64,000 nt of DNA from Thiobacillus thioparus DSM 505 (GTDB lineage Bacteria; Pseudomonadota; Gammaproteobacteria; Burkholderiales; Thiobacillaceae). The DNA lies in contig NZ_KB891328.1 in assembly GCF_000373385.1 (NCBI RefSeq), positions 1-64,000 on the forward strand, read 5' to 3'. Of this stretch, positions 20,394-28,893 are shown piece after piece. Under the pieces are notes generated by a model. It was not told where the DNA came from, did no database searches, and worked only from the letters and a program-made list of their open reading frames with translations. How positions within the stretch are numbered: the first letter of the stretch is position 1; every line of letters starts with the position of its first letter. The position numbers and the translations under genes are program-made.

Positions 20394-20421
20394 TTGACAC
20401 ATACCAACCGGTATGTATGAT
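20394..20421 (+). promoter_or_regulatory. Promoter overlapped by a perfect operator, upstream of tetR
   Basis: A -35 TTGACA (20394-20399) and a -10 TATGAT (20416-20421) are separated by 16 bases. The whole spacer is occupied by the perfect inverted repeat ACATACC-AACC-GGTATGT (20399-20416). The layout is typical of an autorepressed TetR gene, with the dimer blocking polymerase. The expected start of transcription, 6-7 bases past the -10, coincides with the ATG at 20428. Confidence 0.8.
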
Positions 20422-20427
20422 GCGGCC

Positions 20428-21033
20428 ATGAACGTGCATACCAAAGCCCCCGACCTCACCCGGCAAAAACTGCTGGAGGCTGCATTTGCCGAAATTCATC
20501 GCAACGGTTTCCAGGCTGCGTCTCTCACACAGATCCTGGCCGATACCGGGCTCACCAAGGGCGCCTTGTATCACCATTTCCCCGACAAGAAAGCGCTCGG
20601 TCTGGCGGTCATCGAAGAAGTCGTCCGGCCCGGACTGGCTGCGGTGATGTTCGCCCCGCTGGCAGACACACGGCAGCCGCTGGCCGCCCTGCAGGCGCTG
20701 CTGGCGACCAAGGCGGCCGAGGACGACCCGATGGTGGTGACGCTGGGGTGCCCGCTCAACAACCTGATGCAGGAGATGAGTCCGGTGGACGAGGGCTTTC
20801 GCCTGCAACTGAATGCCGTGTTCCGGGACTGGATCGGGGTGGTGGTGGCGGCGCTGGAGCGCGGCAAGGCGGCAGGCGAGGTGCGGCACGATGTGGACCC
20901 CGAAGCCACGGCCTTCTTCATCGTCTCGGCGTTGGAGGGATGCATCGGCATGAGCAAGAACACGCAATCCGTCACGGCGTTTCGCGGTTGCCTCGCGCAG
21001 CTCGGCCGCTATCTGGATACGCTGAAATGCTGA
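20428..21033 (+). CDS. TetR family transcriptional regulator
   Basis: The 201-residue protein has a standard N-terminal TetR helix-turn-helix (AAFAEIHRNGFQAASLTQIL, GLTKGALYHHFPDKKAL) and a C-terminal ligand domain of the AcuR/NemR-like type with a GCPLNNLMQEM segment. The frame opens at 20413, but that ATG is inside the operator; ATG 20428 fits the predicted transcript start, and no Shine-Dalgarno is present, which suggests a leaderless mRNA. It probably represses itself and the downstream methyltransferase and CMD genes. Confidence 0.9.
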   Translation: MNVHTKAPDLTRQKLLEAAFAEIHRNGFQAASLTQILADTGLTKGALYHHFPDKKALGLAVIEEVVRPGLAAVMFAPLADTRQPLAALQALLATKAAEDDPMVVTLGCPLNNLMQEMSPVDEGFRLQLNAVFRDWIGVVVAALERGKAAGEVRHDVDPEATAFFIVSALEGCIGMSKNTQSVTAFRGCLAQLGRYLDTLKC

Positions 21034-21067
21034 CGCCCGGGTACAAAATCTTGGTGAGGACTAGACG

Positions 21068-21118
21068 ATGAAATTCGACCTGAAATGGGCGCCACCCATA
21101 GCGGCTACACCTACCTGA
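21068..21118 (+). CDS. 16-codon ORF translationally coupled to the methyltransferase
   Basis: ATG 21068 has the best Shine-Dalgarno of the area (GGTGAGGA, 21053-21060, eight bases upstream). It opens a 16-codon frame (begins MKFDLKWAPP) whose TGA overlaps the ATG of the next gene as TGATG (21116-21120). Such a short coupled ORF would load ribosomes for reinitiation on the methyltransferase. The peptide itself resembles nothing known. It could also be the relic of a longer N-terminus lost by frameshift. Confidence 0.4.
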   Translation: MKFDLKWAPPIAATPT

Positions 21119-21594
21119 TGGCCAGTCGGAACCCCGCATTGCGCCCGCGTACCCTGATCCTGCCGCCCGCACCCTATGCGGTCGCCGTGCTGGGCGGCTG
21201 GTGGCTGGATCGCAACCAACTTTCGCTGCCACTGGACCTGGGCGCCGCAACGCGCCCGCTGGGCTGGCTTGCGGTCGGCCTGGGGCTGGCATTGTTCGTG
21301 TGGACGCTTTGGACCTTTGCGCGGCACCGCACCACGGTCAACCCCTATGGCGGGGCATCGGCCTTGTGCATGGGCGGGCCGTTCCGTTACAGCCGCAATC
21401 CGATCTATCTGGGCGACTGGTTCATCCTGGCCGGCGTGTCGCTTCTGCTGGGCACGGTCTGGCCGCTCGTGTTCGCGCCCCTGATCTGGATCACGATTCG
21501 CTTCGGCGTGATCCGGCACGAAGAAGCCCATCTCGAAGCGAAATTCGGCGATGTCTACCGGGACTACACAACCCGCGTCAGGCGTTGGATCTAA
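21118..21594 (+). CDS. Isoprenylcysteine carboxyl methyltransferase-like membrane protein
   Basis: The protein of 158 residues (169 if started at 21085) has about four hydrophobic segments and the C-terminal signature of the ICMT/PEMT family: FRYSRNPIYLGDW, then RHEEAHLEAKFGDVYRDYTTRVRRW. Bacterial members are SAM-dependent methyltransferases of mostly unknown substrate. ATG 21118 is favoured by its TGATG overlap with the short ORF upstream, which carries the only good ribosome-binding site. It lies in the tetR operon. Confidence 0.82.
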   Translation: MASRNPALRPRTLILPPAPYAVAVLGGWWLDRNQLSLPLDLGAATRPLGWLAVGLGLALFVWTLWTFARHRTTVNPYGGASALCMGGPFRYSRNPIYLGDWFILAGVSLLLGTVWPLVFAPLIWITIRFGVIRHEEAHLEAKFGDVYRDYTTRVRRWI

Positions 21595-21612
21595 CCGCAC
21601 CAGGAGTCTGTC

Positions 21613-22146
21613 ATGAGTATTCTGAGCACCGTCACACCCGAATCCGCAACCGGCGAAGTCGCCGAAATCTATGCCCAGATCCAGAACGCGTGGGGGCATG
21701 TTCCCACCGCCATCCAGGTGTTCAGTGCCAACCCCTTCCTGCTGAAGCACCAGTGGGAGTATTACGGCAACGTCATGCAGCATCCCACGTTGTCCATGCC
21801 GCTGACAGCCTGTATCCGGATGCTGGTGTCGCAGGCCGGCCATTGCACCTATTGCATCGACATGAATGCCGGCATGCTGATCAATGTGGCCGGCTGGACG
21901 CCGGACCAGGTCGCGGCCACGCGTGCCGACTTCAACGACAGCCCGCTGAGTGCCGCGGAGAAGACGCTGCTGGGCCTGGTGCTGAAAATGACGCGCGATT
22001 CCAGCAGCGTGACGTCTGCCGACCTGCAGGCCGCGCGCGACGCCGGCTGGTCCGACAGCGATATCCTGGATGCGGCGAACCATGGGGCACGCATGGTGGC
22101 GGGCGACATCCTCATCAACGGCTTCAAGGTCGAGCGCGACTTCTGA
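21613..22146 (+). CDS. Carboxymuconolactone decarboxylase family (AhpD-like) protein
   Basis: The 177-residue protein matches the all-helical CMD/AhpD fold. It has the redox pair CxxC with the following acid/amide site in HCTYCIDMNAGML (about 81-93), like peroxidase-related AhpD proteins. A good Shine-Dalgarno (CAGGAG) precedes the ATG. Being behind the tetR and methyltransferase genes suggests a detoxification or redox-stress unit controlled by the TetR protein (inference). Confidence 0.86.
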   Translation: MSILSTVTPESATGEVAEIYAQIQNAWGHVPTAIQVFSANPFLLKHQWEYYGNVMQHPTLSMPLTACIRMLVSQAGHCTYCIDMNAGMLINVAGWTPDQVAATRADFNDSPLSAAEKTLLGLVLKMTRDSSSVTSADLQAARDAGWSDSDILDAANHGARMVAGDILINGFKVERDF

Positions 22147-22237
22147 TCTGCCGAGCCGGGCCTGCCGCCCGGACTACAGCAAGACCCGGGCATGGCCGTT
22201 AACGATCGGTACGGACCATGCCCACAGGAGTCTTGCC

Positions 22238-22591
22238 ATGAACATTACCCTGCATGACAAATCGCTGGAGATCCGTCTCACCGCGGCGGCGCAAAAGGCG
22301 CTCGCACGGCGCGACCGGCCGCTGGTGGCCGAGATGGAACTGCTGTTTTCCTGTCTGCTGCGCAAGCGTGTGTACTTTGGCGAATCGCCGGAGCAGTCTA
22401 CCCCTGTCAACGATCGCCTCTCGGTGCGATTCAAGCCCATCATGACCCGGCGCTGCAGCGTGGCCGAAGGCGGCGCGGCGCCTCCATCCGAGCGGTTCCC
22501 GCTCGAAAATCCGCGTCCCTACGTGCCCAACTGGCTGGCGATCGACTACCGGCGGGGCCAGTGGGTCGGCGAATTCGGCTACGCCAGCTAA
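22238..22591 (+). CDS. Conserved hypothetical protein
   Basis: ATG 22238 follows a clean CAGGAG site eight bases upstream and gives 117 residues, which I do not recognise as a named family. The sequence is soluble, begins MNITLHDKSLEIRLTAAAQK, has a single Cys (SCLLRKRVYF) and ends in a YRRGQWVGEFGYAS-like aromatic tail. The codon use and the ribosome-binding site, which resembles that of the CMD gene (CAGGAGTCT), argue it is real. It may be the last gene of the tetR operon. Confidence 0.65.
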   Translation: MNITLHDKSLEIRLTAAAQKALARRDRPLVAEMELLFSCLLRKRVYFGESPEQSTPVNDRLSVRFKPIMTRRCSVAEGGAAPPSERFPLENPRPYVPNWLAIDYRRGQWVGEFGYAS

Positions 22592-22667
22592 CGGTTTTCC
22601 GCGGGCCTGCGGCGTCAGGTTGCGGAGACCGGCAGGAAACACCCTGGCCAGCGCCGGGCCCGTCACT

Positions 22668-22694
22668 TAAAGTTTGCGTGTCCCGGACCGATAC
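22668..22694 (+). promoter_or_regulatory. Predicted sigma-28 (FliA) promoter of the membrane diguanylate cyclase
   Basis: TAAAGTTT (22668-22675), an 11-base spacer and ACCGATAC (22687-22694) match the enterobacterial FliA consensus TAAAGTTT-N11-GCCGATAA at eight of eight and six of eight positions with exact spacing. Transcription would start near 22700, about 110 bases before the cyclase ATG. The gap 22592-22810 holds nothing else notable. Confidence 0.65.
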
Positions 22695-22810
22695 CGTTGT
22701 CTCAATATGAACTGCATATGCGCGTGACGCTTTCCAGATGATGTTCCGGCCAGACGAACAACCGATTGTTTGGGCTACAACGGGCCCAAGGCATACCCAG
22801 GCCCGCCGGT

Positions 22811-23911
22811 ATGAATAAGGTCGACGACGCTTCACCATCCGCCCACCTCGAATTGGCGCAATGCCACATCCGGGTATTCGTCGCGCTCCCCATCCTGATC
22901 GGCTGGTACCTGTTCTGGTATATGCAGGCACGCAGTACTGAGGCCAATACCGGCTTGGCAGGCTTGTGCGTGTTCTACGCCTTCGCGCTGGCGCATTGGG
23001 CCCACGTGAAACGCTATCCAGGCATCTATCCCCAGCGCCGGGTCGCGGCGATCGTGATGGACCAGCTGGGCTGCTTCATCGGAATGTTGCTTACCCGGGA
23101 ACTGGGGACGGTCATCGTCTTCTTGAATCTCTGGATATCCCTGGGCAACGGAATCCGCTTCGGCGTGAAATGGATGGCCTTGTCCGCCACTCTCGCCACC
23201 ACCGGCCTGATCGTCCTGAGCGTGGTGTCGGACTACTGGAGCCAGCGCCCCATCTGGATCATCAGCCTGGTATTGCTCAATGCGGCGATCCCGGCCTATG
23301 TGGCGAGTCTGATCCGCGGTTTTCACGACGGCCAGGCCAGGCTTGCCCAATACGCCGATCACATGGAGAGGATGGCCCTGAAGGATGGCCTGACCGGCTT
23401 GCCCAACCGTGCAGCACTGTTCGATGAATTCGAGAAGGCAAGCGCCCACGCCCGGCGTACGGGCTCGGCCATCGCCGTGCTCTACTTCGATCTGGACGGG
23501 TTCAAGCAGGTCAACGACAGGCTCGGGCATGCGCAGGGCGACATGCTGCTCAAGGAAGCGGCCAACTGCGCGAACGCCGTGCTGCGGGGCGAGGACGTTC
23601 TGGCCCGCCTGGGCGGGGATGAATTCGTCGTACTGCTGCGGGTCCATGATTCCGGCAAGCGGGCCCGCAGGGTCGCGGAGAGAATCCGGCAATCCATCGC
23701 CTCCATCGAGACGGTCGACGGCAATCCGGTCCATGTGACCGCCTCCGTCGGGATGGTGGTGGCGAGCGGCCTGGATGCGGATCGCCTGGGCGCCGAACGG
23801 ATCCTTCACGAGGCCGACCTCAATATGTATGCGGCCAAGAAGGACGGCAAGAACCAGATCGTGCTGACTACGCTGTCGAGCGAAATCAGGCTGGCTGCCC
23901 GGCGGGCCTAA
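22811..23911 (+). CDS. Membrane-bound diguanylate cyclase
   Basis: The 366-residue protein has six predicted membrane helices in its N-terminal half (about 20-180) followed by a short coiled linker (QARLAQYADHMERMA) and a complete GGDEF domain. The signature RLGGDEFVVLL is intact, and the I-site RxxD is present as RGED five residues before it. It should synthesise c-di-GMP in response to a membrane or lipid-borne signal. ATG 22811 (MNKVDDASP) is preferred over 22766. A sigma-28-like promoter lies upstream. Its last four bases overlap the converging tatD. Confidence 0.92.
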   Translation: MNKVDDASPSAHLELAQCHIRVFVALPILIGWYLFWYMQARSTEANTGLAGLCVFYAFALAHWAHVKRYPGIYPQRRVAAIVMDQLGCFIGMLLTRELGTVIVFLNLWISLGNGIRFGVKWMALSATLATTGLIVLSVVSDYWSQRPIWIISLVLLNAAIPAYVASLIRGFHDGQARLAQYADHMERMALKDGLTGLPNRAALFDEFEKASAHARRTGSAIAVLYFDLDGFKQVNDRLGHAQGDMLLKEAANCANAVLRGEDVLARLGGDEFVVLLRVHDSGKRARRVAERIRQSIASIETVDGNPVHVTASVGMVVASGLDADRLGAERILHEADLNMYAAKKDGKNQIVLTTLSSEIRLAARRA

Positions 23912-24687
23912 ACCGGGTCTTCCTCCAGGCCGAAGAGCGTCCGCGCGTTGCGGGTGGTGGCTCGGGCTACCGTCTCGATATCCAGCCCGCGCAGTTCGGC
24001 CAGGGTTTGCGCGATGCGCGGCAGCTCGCCAGGCGCATTGCGTCCGCGTCCGATCCATGCCGGCGGGATGTCGGGACTGTCGGTTTCCAGCACGATGGCG
24101 TCGAGCGGCAGGTTGACCGCCAGTCGCCGCAGGTTGTTGGCGCGAGGCCAGGTGAAGGCGCCGCCGAAGCCGAGCTTGAACCCCAGCTTGATGAATTCGT
24201 CCGCCTGCTGCGGGCTGCCATTGAAGGCGTGTGCGATGCCGCCGCGTACTTTGATCCTGCGCAAGTGCTTCAGCAGTTCGTCGTTGGCCTTGCGGCAGTG
24301 CAGCAGCACGGGCAGGTCGTAGTCACGTGCGATTTTCAGCTGTTCGATATAGAAGAACTCCTGCGTCGCATAGTCGAGGCCCCTGACAAATAAATCGAGC
24401 CCGATTTCGCCGATTGCCACCGGGCGCCGCGCCTCGATTTGCGTACGCAGATCGGCCAGGTGTTCCGGGCGGTGGACGCCGATGTACATGGGATGCAGCC
24501 CCCATGCCGGCAGGCAGCCAGGATAGCGCGCGCTGACGGCGTCCACCGCGGCGAAGTTGTCGCGGCTGACGGCCGGAACGACCTGGATGCCGACCCCGGC
24601 AGCAACGGCGCGCGCATACTCGGCGTCGCGATCGGCGTCGAATTCGGCCGCATCGAGATGGCAATGGGTGTCAATGAAAAACGGCAC
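23908..24687 (-). CDS. tatD: TatD family metal-dependent deoxyribonuclease
   Basis: TatD enzymes are 3'-5' DNases of the amidohydrolase fold. The protein has the metal motif FIDTHCHLDA at its N-terminus, GEIGLDLFVRG, LLHCRKANDELL and LETDSPDIPP. The frame opens at GTG 24720, but the first 11 codons would lie in the terminator of the gene upstream; GTG 24687 starts the protein at MPFFIDTHCHLD, as in the family, giving 259 residues. Which codon is used cannot be decided from sequence alone. Confidence 0.88.
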   Translation of the reverse strand: MPFFIDTHCHLDAAEFDADRDAEYARAVAAGVGIQVVPAVSRDNFAAVDAVSARYPGCLPAWGLHPMYIGVHRPEHLADLRTQIEARRPVAIGEIGLDLFVRGLDYATQEFFYIEQLKIARDYDLPVLLHCRKANDELLKHLRRIKVRGGIAHAFNGSPQQADEFIKLGFKLGFGGAFTWPRANNLRRLAVNLPLDAIVLETDSPDIPPAWIGRGRNAPGELPRIAQTLAELRGLDIETVARATTRNARTLFGLEEDPV

Positions 24688-24706
24688 CGTAACAGGTGCC
24701 GTTTTT
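24677..24706. terminator. Bidirectional intrinsic terminator inside the tatD 5' end
   Basis: A perfect 12-bp stem (AAAAACGGCACC, 24677-24688, with GGTGCCGTTTTT, 24695-24706) has a 6-base loop and five A/T on each side, so it can terminate in both directions. It directly follows the yccA-like gene on the minus strand. It overlaps the first codons of tatD, whose frame reads straight through it. Confidence 0.85.
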
Positions 24707-24722
24707 GCGAAGCCGTTCACGT

Positions 24723-25391
24723 TCAGTCGTTGTTGGCGAAGCCCAGCAGGCTCAGCAGGCTGGTGAAGAGGTTGAAGATGGCGACGAACAGCGTGACGGT
24801 TGCCATGATGTAGTTGGTTTCGCCGCCATGGATGATGTTGCTGGTCTCGTACAGGATGAGACCGGACATCAGCAGCACGAACATTGCGGATACCGCCAGC
24901 GACAGACCGGGCAGGTGGAAGAAGATCGCCCCCAGGCCGGCGAGGAAGGCAACCAGGATGCCGACCATGAGGAAGCCGCCCATGAAGCTGAAGTCCTTGC
25001 GGGTGGTCATCACGTAGGCTGACAGGGCAAGGAAGATCGCCGCGGTGCCGCCCATCGCCATCATCACGACCTGCGCGCCGTTCGGCATGGCCAGATAGGC
25101 GCTGAGGATGGGGCCGAGCGTGTAACCCATGAAGCCGGTAAGGCCGAACACGAAGGCGATGCCGAGTCCGCTGTCGCGGAACTTGGTGGTGAGGAACAGC
25201 AGGCCGTAGTAGCCGACCAACGTGAGGATGATGCCGGGATGCGGCAGGTTCAGCGCCATCGCCGCGCCTGCGGTTGCCGCGGAAAACGCCAGCGTCATCG
25301 CCAGCAGCATGTAGGTGTTCTTGACGACCTTGCTGGTGGCCGATACTGCAGCAGACTGGCTGCGATCCAGGGTAGTGACTTGCGGGTTCAT
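24723..25391 (-). CDS. Bax inhibitor-1 / YccA family membrane protein
   Basis: The 222-residue protein has seven hydrophobic segments and the BI-1 family end (LYETSNIIHGGETNYIMATVTLFVAIFNLF). YccA in E. coli modulates FtsH, and other members are calcium-leak channels; which applies here is unknown. The N-terminal 25 residues are soluble. It has its own terminator just downstream at 24677-24706. Confidence 0.93.
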   Translation of the reverse strand: MNPQVTTLDRSQSAAVSATSKVVKNTYMLLAMTLAFSAATAGAAMALNLPHPGIILTLVGYYGLLFLTTKFRDSGLGIAFVFGLTGFMGYTLGPILSAYLAMPNGAQVVMMAMGGTAAIFLALSAYVMTTRKDFSFMGGFLMVGILVAFLAGLGAIFFHLPGLSLAVSAMFVLLMSGLILYETSNIIHGGETNYIMATVTLFVAIFNLFTSLLSLLGFANND

Positions 25392-25542
25392 CTAAGCTCC
25401 TCTACGTATTTCGAAACAATGTACTCACTCTGAGTCGATCAGGCGGTACGAGTTCCCATGGACGGCCGGGACTTGGGTGCAGCATACCGCGATGCGGGAC
25501 GGGTGACCACCCATATGCGAGCGGGCAGGGCTTCAAAAGGCG

Positions 25543-26301
25543 TCATTCGCCCGGTTTCGCAGGGCGTTGAAGCAGATTCATCAACTCGACCGGCATCGGG
25601 AAGACGATGGTATTGGTCCTGTCGCCGGCGATGTTGGCGAGCGTCTGAAGATAACGCAGCTGCATCGCCTGCGGCTTGCCGGCGAGGATCTCGGCGGCGG
25701 CCAGCAGCTTTTCCGAGGCCTGCAATTCGCCTTCGGCATGGATCACCTTGGCGCGCCGCTCGCGCTCGGCCTCGGCCTGCTTGGCGATCGCGCGCACCAT
25801 CGACTCGTCGATGTCGACATGCTTGATCTCGACGTTGGACACCTTGATGCCCCAGGCGTCGGTCTGAGCGTCCAGCAGCTGCTGGAGATCCTGGTTGAGG
25901 CGTTCGCGCTCGGCCAGCATCTCGTCGAGCTCGTGCTTGCCCAGCACCGCGCGCAGCGTGGTCTGCGCCAGTTGGCTGGTGGCGTTGAGGAAATCCTCCA
26001 CTTGCAGAATGGCCCTGGCCGGATCGATGACGCGGAAATACACCACCGCATTGACCTTGACCGAGACGTTGTCGCGCGAGATCACGTCCTGGCTGGGCAC
26101 GTCGAACACGACGGTGCGCAGGTCCACCCGCACCATCTGCTGGATGCCGGGGAGGATGACCACCAGCCCCGGCCCTTTTACCTTCCAGAAGCGCCCAAGC
26201 ATGAACACCACGCCGCGCTCGTATTCGCGCAGGATGCGCAGGCTGGCGATCAACAGCACTACGACGGCAATTACGAGGGTGAGGCCGCTGATTTCAAACA
26301 T
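25543..26301 (-). CDS. Slipin (SPFH/stomatin-like) protein
   Basis: The 252-residue protein has one N-terminal membrane anchor (about 5-24) and a full SPFH domain: [40 protein letters not shown], and a coiled-coil [25 protein letters not shown]. Slipins scaffold membrane microdomains and are the usual substrate/partner of NfeD proteases. ATG 26301 overlaps the nfeD stop by eight bases, so the pair is co-translated. Confidence 0.94.
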   Translation of the reverse strand: MFEISGLTLVIAVVVLLIASLRILREYERGVVFMLGRFWKVKGPGLVVILPGIQQMVRVDLRTVVFDVPSQDVISRDNVSVKVNAVVYFRVIDPARAILQVEDFLNATSQLAQTTLRAVLGKHELDEMLAERERLNQDLQQLLDAQTDAWGIKVSNVEIKHVDIDESMVRAIAKQAEAERERRAKVIHAEGELQASEKLLAAAEILAGKPQAMQLRYLQTLANIAGDRTNTIVFPMPVELMNLLQRPAKPGE

Positions 26302-27634
26302 GCTCTTCTCCTTGCCAGGGTTCGACATCGAGTACCAGGTCGTGGCGTGCGCGCACCCGAATCGTGCTGCCGCGCGGGATGGGGGTCTTGCTGCGTACAC
26401 GCCAGCGCTCGCTGTGTATGCGCGCCCAGCCTTCGTGTTCGAAGTCCTCCAGGGCGACCCCCGTCGCGCCTACCAGTTCCTCGGCGCCGGTCACCACCGG
26501 TCGCCGGCGCGCGCGCAGAGCCAGGCTTGCCACGAAGAAGCTGAACAGTGCGCTGGCCCCCGCCACCGGAACGATCAGCATCCATGGCAGTCCATAACCG
26601 GGCAGGTCGGTGTCGATCAGCATGACCGAACCAATGATGAAGGCAGCGATGCCGCCCAGTCCGAGTGCGCCGAAGCTGGGCACGAACGCCTCCGAAATCA
26701 TCAGCACGATGCCCAGCAGCATCAGCGCCAGCCCCGCATAGCTGATCGGCATGACCTGCATTGCAAACAGCCCGAGCAGCAGACAGATGCCGCCGACCAC
26801 GCCGGGGAACAGCATGCCGGGGCTGGCGAATTCGTAGATCAGCCCGTAGATGCCGAGCAGCATCAGGATGTAGGCAATACCGGGGTCGCCGATCACGGCC
26901 AGCAGGCGGCTGCGCCAGTCGGGCATGACGCGCTCGATCGTGGCGTGCATGGTGTCTAGGGTGACTGTCCGGTCGTTCAGCTTGATGCTGCGTCCGTTTA
27001 GTTGCCGCAGCAGGTCGTCCAGATCCGTTGCCACCACGTCGACTACCTTCAGCTTCAGCGCTTCCGACGCAGACAGGCTGACCGCTTCGCGCACGGCGCG
27101 CTCGGCCCACTCGGCATTGCGCCCGCGCAACTCGGCGAGGCTGCGGATGTAGGCCGCGGCATCATGCACCACCTTGCGCATCCTGGCATCGCCCGGCGGT
27201 GCGCCGGGTTTGTCGGATGTGGCGGGTTCGTTGCCGGCCGGCGCCAGCTCGAGCGGGGTCGCGGCACCCAGGTTGGTGCCGGGCGCCATCGCCGCGATGT
27301 GGCTGGCATAGAGGATATAGGTGCCTGCGCTGGCGGCGCGTGCCCCCTGGGGCGAGACATAGGTAGCCACGGGCACCGGCGAGGCGAGGATGGCCTTGAT
27401 GATGTCGCGCATCGAGGTGTCCAGCCCGCCCGGCGTGTCCAGTTCGATCACGACCAGTTGAACCTGGTCTTTGATCGCCTTGTCCAGGCCGCGCACCAGG
27501 TAGTCCGCGCTGGCCGGGCTGATCGCACCCTGTATCGTCAACACCTGCACGCTGGTGGCATTGGCGGTAAAAGGCAGCAGAACTAGAAATATACACAGCG
27601 CGAAGCGCATCAGAGTGTGAAGCGGGTTCATCAC
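26294..27634 (-). CDS. nfeD: NfeD-type membrane serine protease
   Basis: The 446-residue protein has a signal peptide (to about residue 27), a ClpP/SppA-like protease domain with [13 protein letters not shown] and the serine in [14 protein letters not shown], then four or five membrane helices (about 230-365) and a C-terminal OB-fold NfeD domain ([19 protein letters not shown], with [12 protein letters not shown]). This is the full-length form that cleaves stomatin-like proteins. It is directly upstream of, and overlaps, the slipin gene. Confidence 0.93.
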   Translation of the reverse strand: MMNPLHTLMRFALCIFLVLLPFTANATSVQVLTIQGAISPASADYLVRGLDKAIKDQVQLVVIELDTPGGLDTSMRDIIKAILASPVPVATYVSPQGARAASAGTYILYASHIAAMAPGTNLGAATPLELAPAGNEPATSDKPGAPPGDARMRKVVHDAAAYIRSLAELRGRNAEWAERAVREAVSLSASEALKLKVVDVVATDLDDLLRQLNGRSIKLNDRTVTLDTMHATIERVMPDWRSRLLAVIGDPGIAYILMLLGIYGLIYEFASPGMLFPGVVGGICLLLGLFAMQVMPISYAGLALMLLGIVLMISEAFVPSFGALGLGGIAAFIIGSVMLIDTDLPGYGLPWMLIVPVAGASALFSFFVASLALRARRRPVVTGAEELVGATGVALEDFEHEGWARIHSERWRVRSKTPIPRGSTIRVRARHDLVLDVEPWQGEEHV

Positions 27635-27722
27635 CCCACTGTAGACGTAATCCTGAAAGTCGTTGGTGCGGGCCGGCGTCGCACAGCCGCGGATTGAAGA
27701 GGCGGGTAGGATTTATTACGGG

Positions 27723-28886
27723 CTATGTCACGGGAACCGCGTCGGGATGCCAGCCCAGTAGGAGATACAGCGCGGCAAATCCCAGCACATAGGCCACGGG
27801 CACATGCCAGCCCTCGCGCAGCCAGGTGAGCGTGTTTTTTGCCTCGGGATACAGATTCGACATCGCTACGCCCGCGCTGGATCCGAACCAGATCATGGAG
27901 CCGCCGAAGCCGACCGCGAAGGCCAGCAGCCCCCAGTCATAGCCGCCCTGGTACAGGGCCAGCGCGGTGAGCGGAATATTGTCGAATACGGCGGAGACGA
28001 AGCCGAGGCCGAAGGTCGTGTGCGCCGACGGCAGCGGTAGCGCCTTCACCGGCATCAGGCTGGCAGACAACACCAGCGCAATCAGGAACAGCGCACCCTT
28101 CACCGACTTGCTTACTTCGCCCCAGGGCGTCGGGCGGATGAAGCCGCCAAGTACGATCGCCGCCCACACGCCGGCGGCAGGGAAATCCAGCCCGATATTG
28201 GCGGCGATCGCACCGCCGATGATGAGCGCGACGATCACCAGCTGGCCCCAGTCCAGCTGCAGGTCCGTGGGCGGATTCTTCATGACGGGGTGGTAGCGCT
28301 GCTGCGCCTTGGCCGCGACGATACCTGAGAAGGTCACGGCCACGATGGACGCGATGAAGGCGTCCGCCACATGGATCGCCGGCACGCCCGCGATCCACAT
28401 CATGGTCGTAGTGGTGTCGCCGACTACTGAGCCGGCGCCGCCGGCGTTGCTGGCGGCGACGATGCCCGCCAGATAGCCGACGCTGACCTTGTGCTTGTAG
28501 ACATGCCCCGCCACCACGCCGCCGATGATGGCCGCTGCGATGTTGTCGAGGAAGGTAGAAATGACCGCCACGAGCACCAGCAGCACGAAGCCGCCCTTCC
28601 AGTCGTCCGGCAGGAAGCGCGGCAGCCAGTCCGGCACCCGGGACAGCTCGAAATGCCGTGCCAGGATGGCGAAGCCCAGCAGCAGCCCCAGCAGGTTCAG
28701 CACCAGCCTTTCCTCGTGCAGGAAGTGGGCGATCAGGTCCATGTCCTGCGCCACCAGCCCCTTGTAGAGCGTGATGGCGACGAGGCCGGCCACTGCGACC
28801 TCGAGGTTGCGCGTGTGAAAGATTGCCACCCCCAGCAGGGTGAAGGCGAACAGGAAGAATTCGACGGGAATGTTCAGCAGCGGCAT
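27723..28886 (-). CDS. NhaD-like Na+/H+ antiporter
   Basis: The 387-residue protein has about ten membrane segments. It contains ISTFLDNIAAAIIGG and GGAGSVVGDTTTTMMWIAGVP, which match the NhaD family of ion transporters. It is somewhat shorter than most NhaD proteins; a citrate-transporter-type permease is the alternative. Its ATG lies seven bases after the stop of the CPA2 antiporter, so both are in one operon and would act on sodium and pH at the inner membrane. Confidence 0.78.
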   Translation of the reverse strand: MPLLNIPVEFFLFAFTLLGVAIFHTRNLEVAVAGLVAITLYKGLVAQDMDLIAHFLHEERLVLNLLGLLLGFAILARHFELSRVPDWLPRFLPDDWKGGFVLLVLVAVISTFLDNIAAAIIGGVVAGHVYKHKVSVGYLAGIVAASNAGGAGSVVGDTTTTMMWIAGVPAIHVADAFIASIVAVTFSGIVAAKAQQRYHPVMKNPPTDLQLDWGQLVIVALIIGGAIAANIGLDFPAAGVWAAIVLGGFIRPTPWGEVSKSVKGALFLIALVLSASLMPVKALPLPSAHTTFGLGFVSAVFDNIPLTALALYQGGYDWGLLAFAVGFGGSMIWFGSSAGVAMSNLYPEAKNTLTWLREGWHVPVAYVLGFAALYLLLGWHPDAVPVT

Positions 28887-28893
28887 GGCAAGG

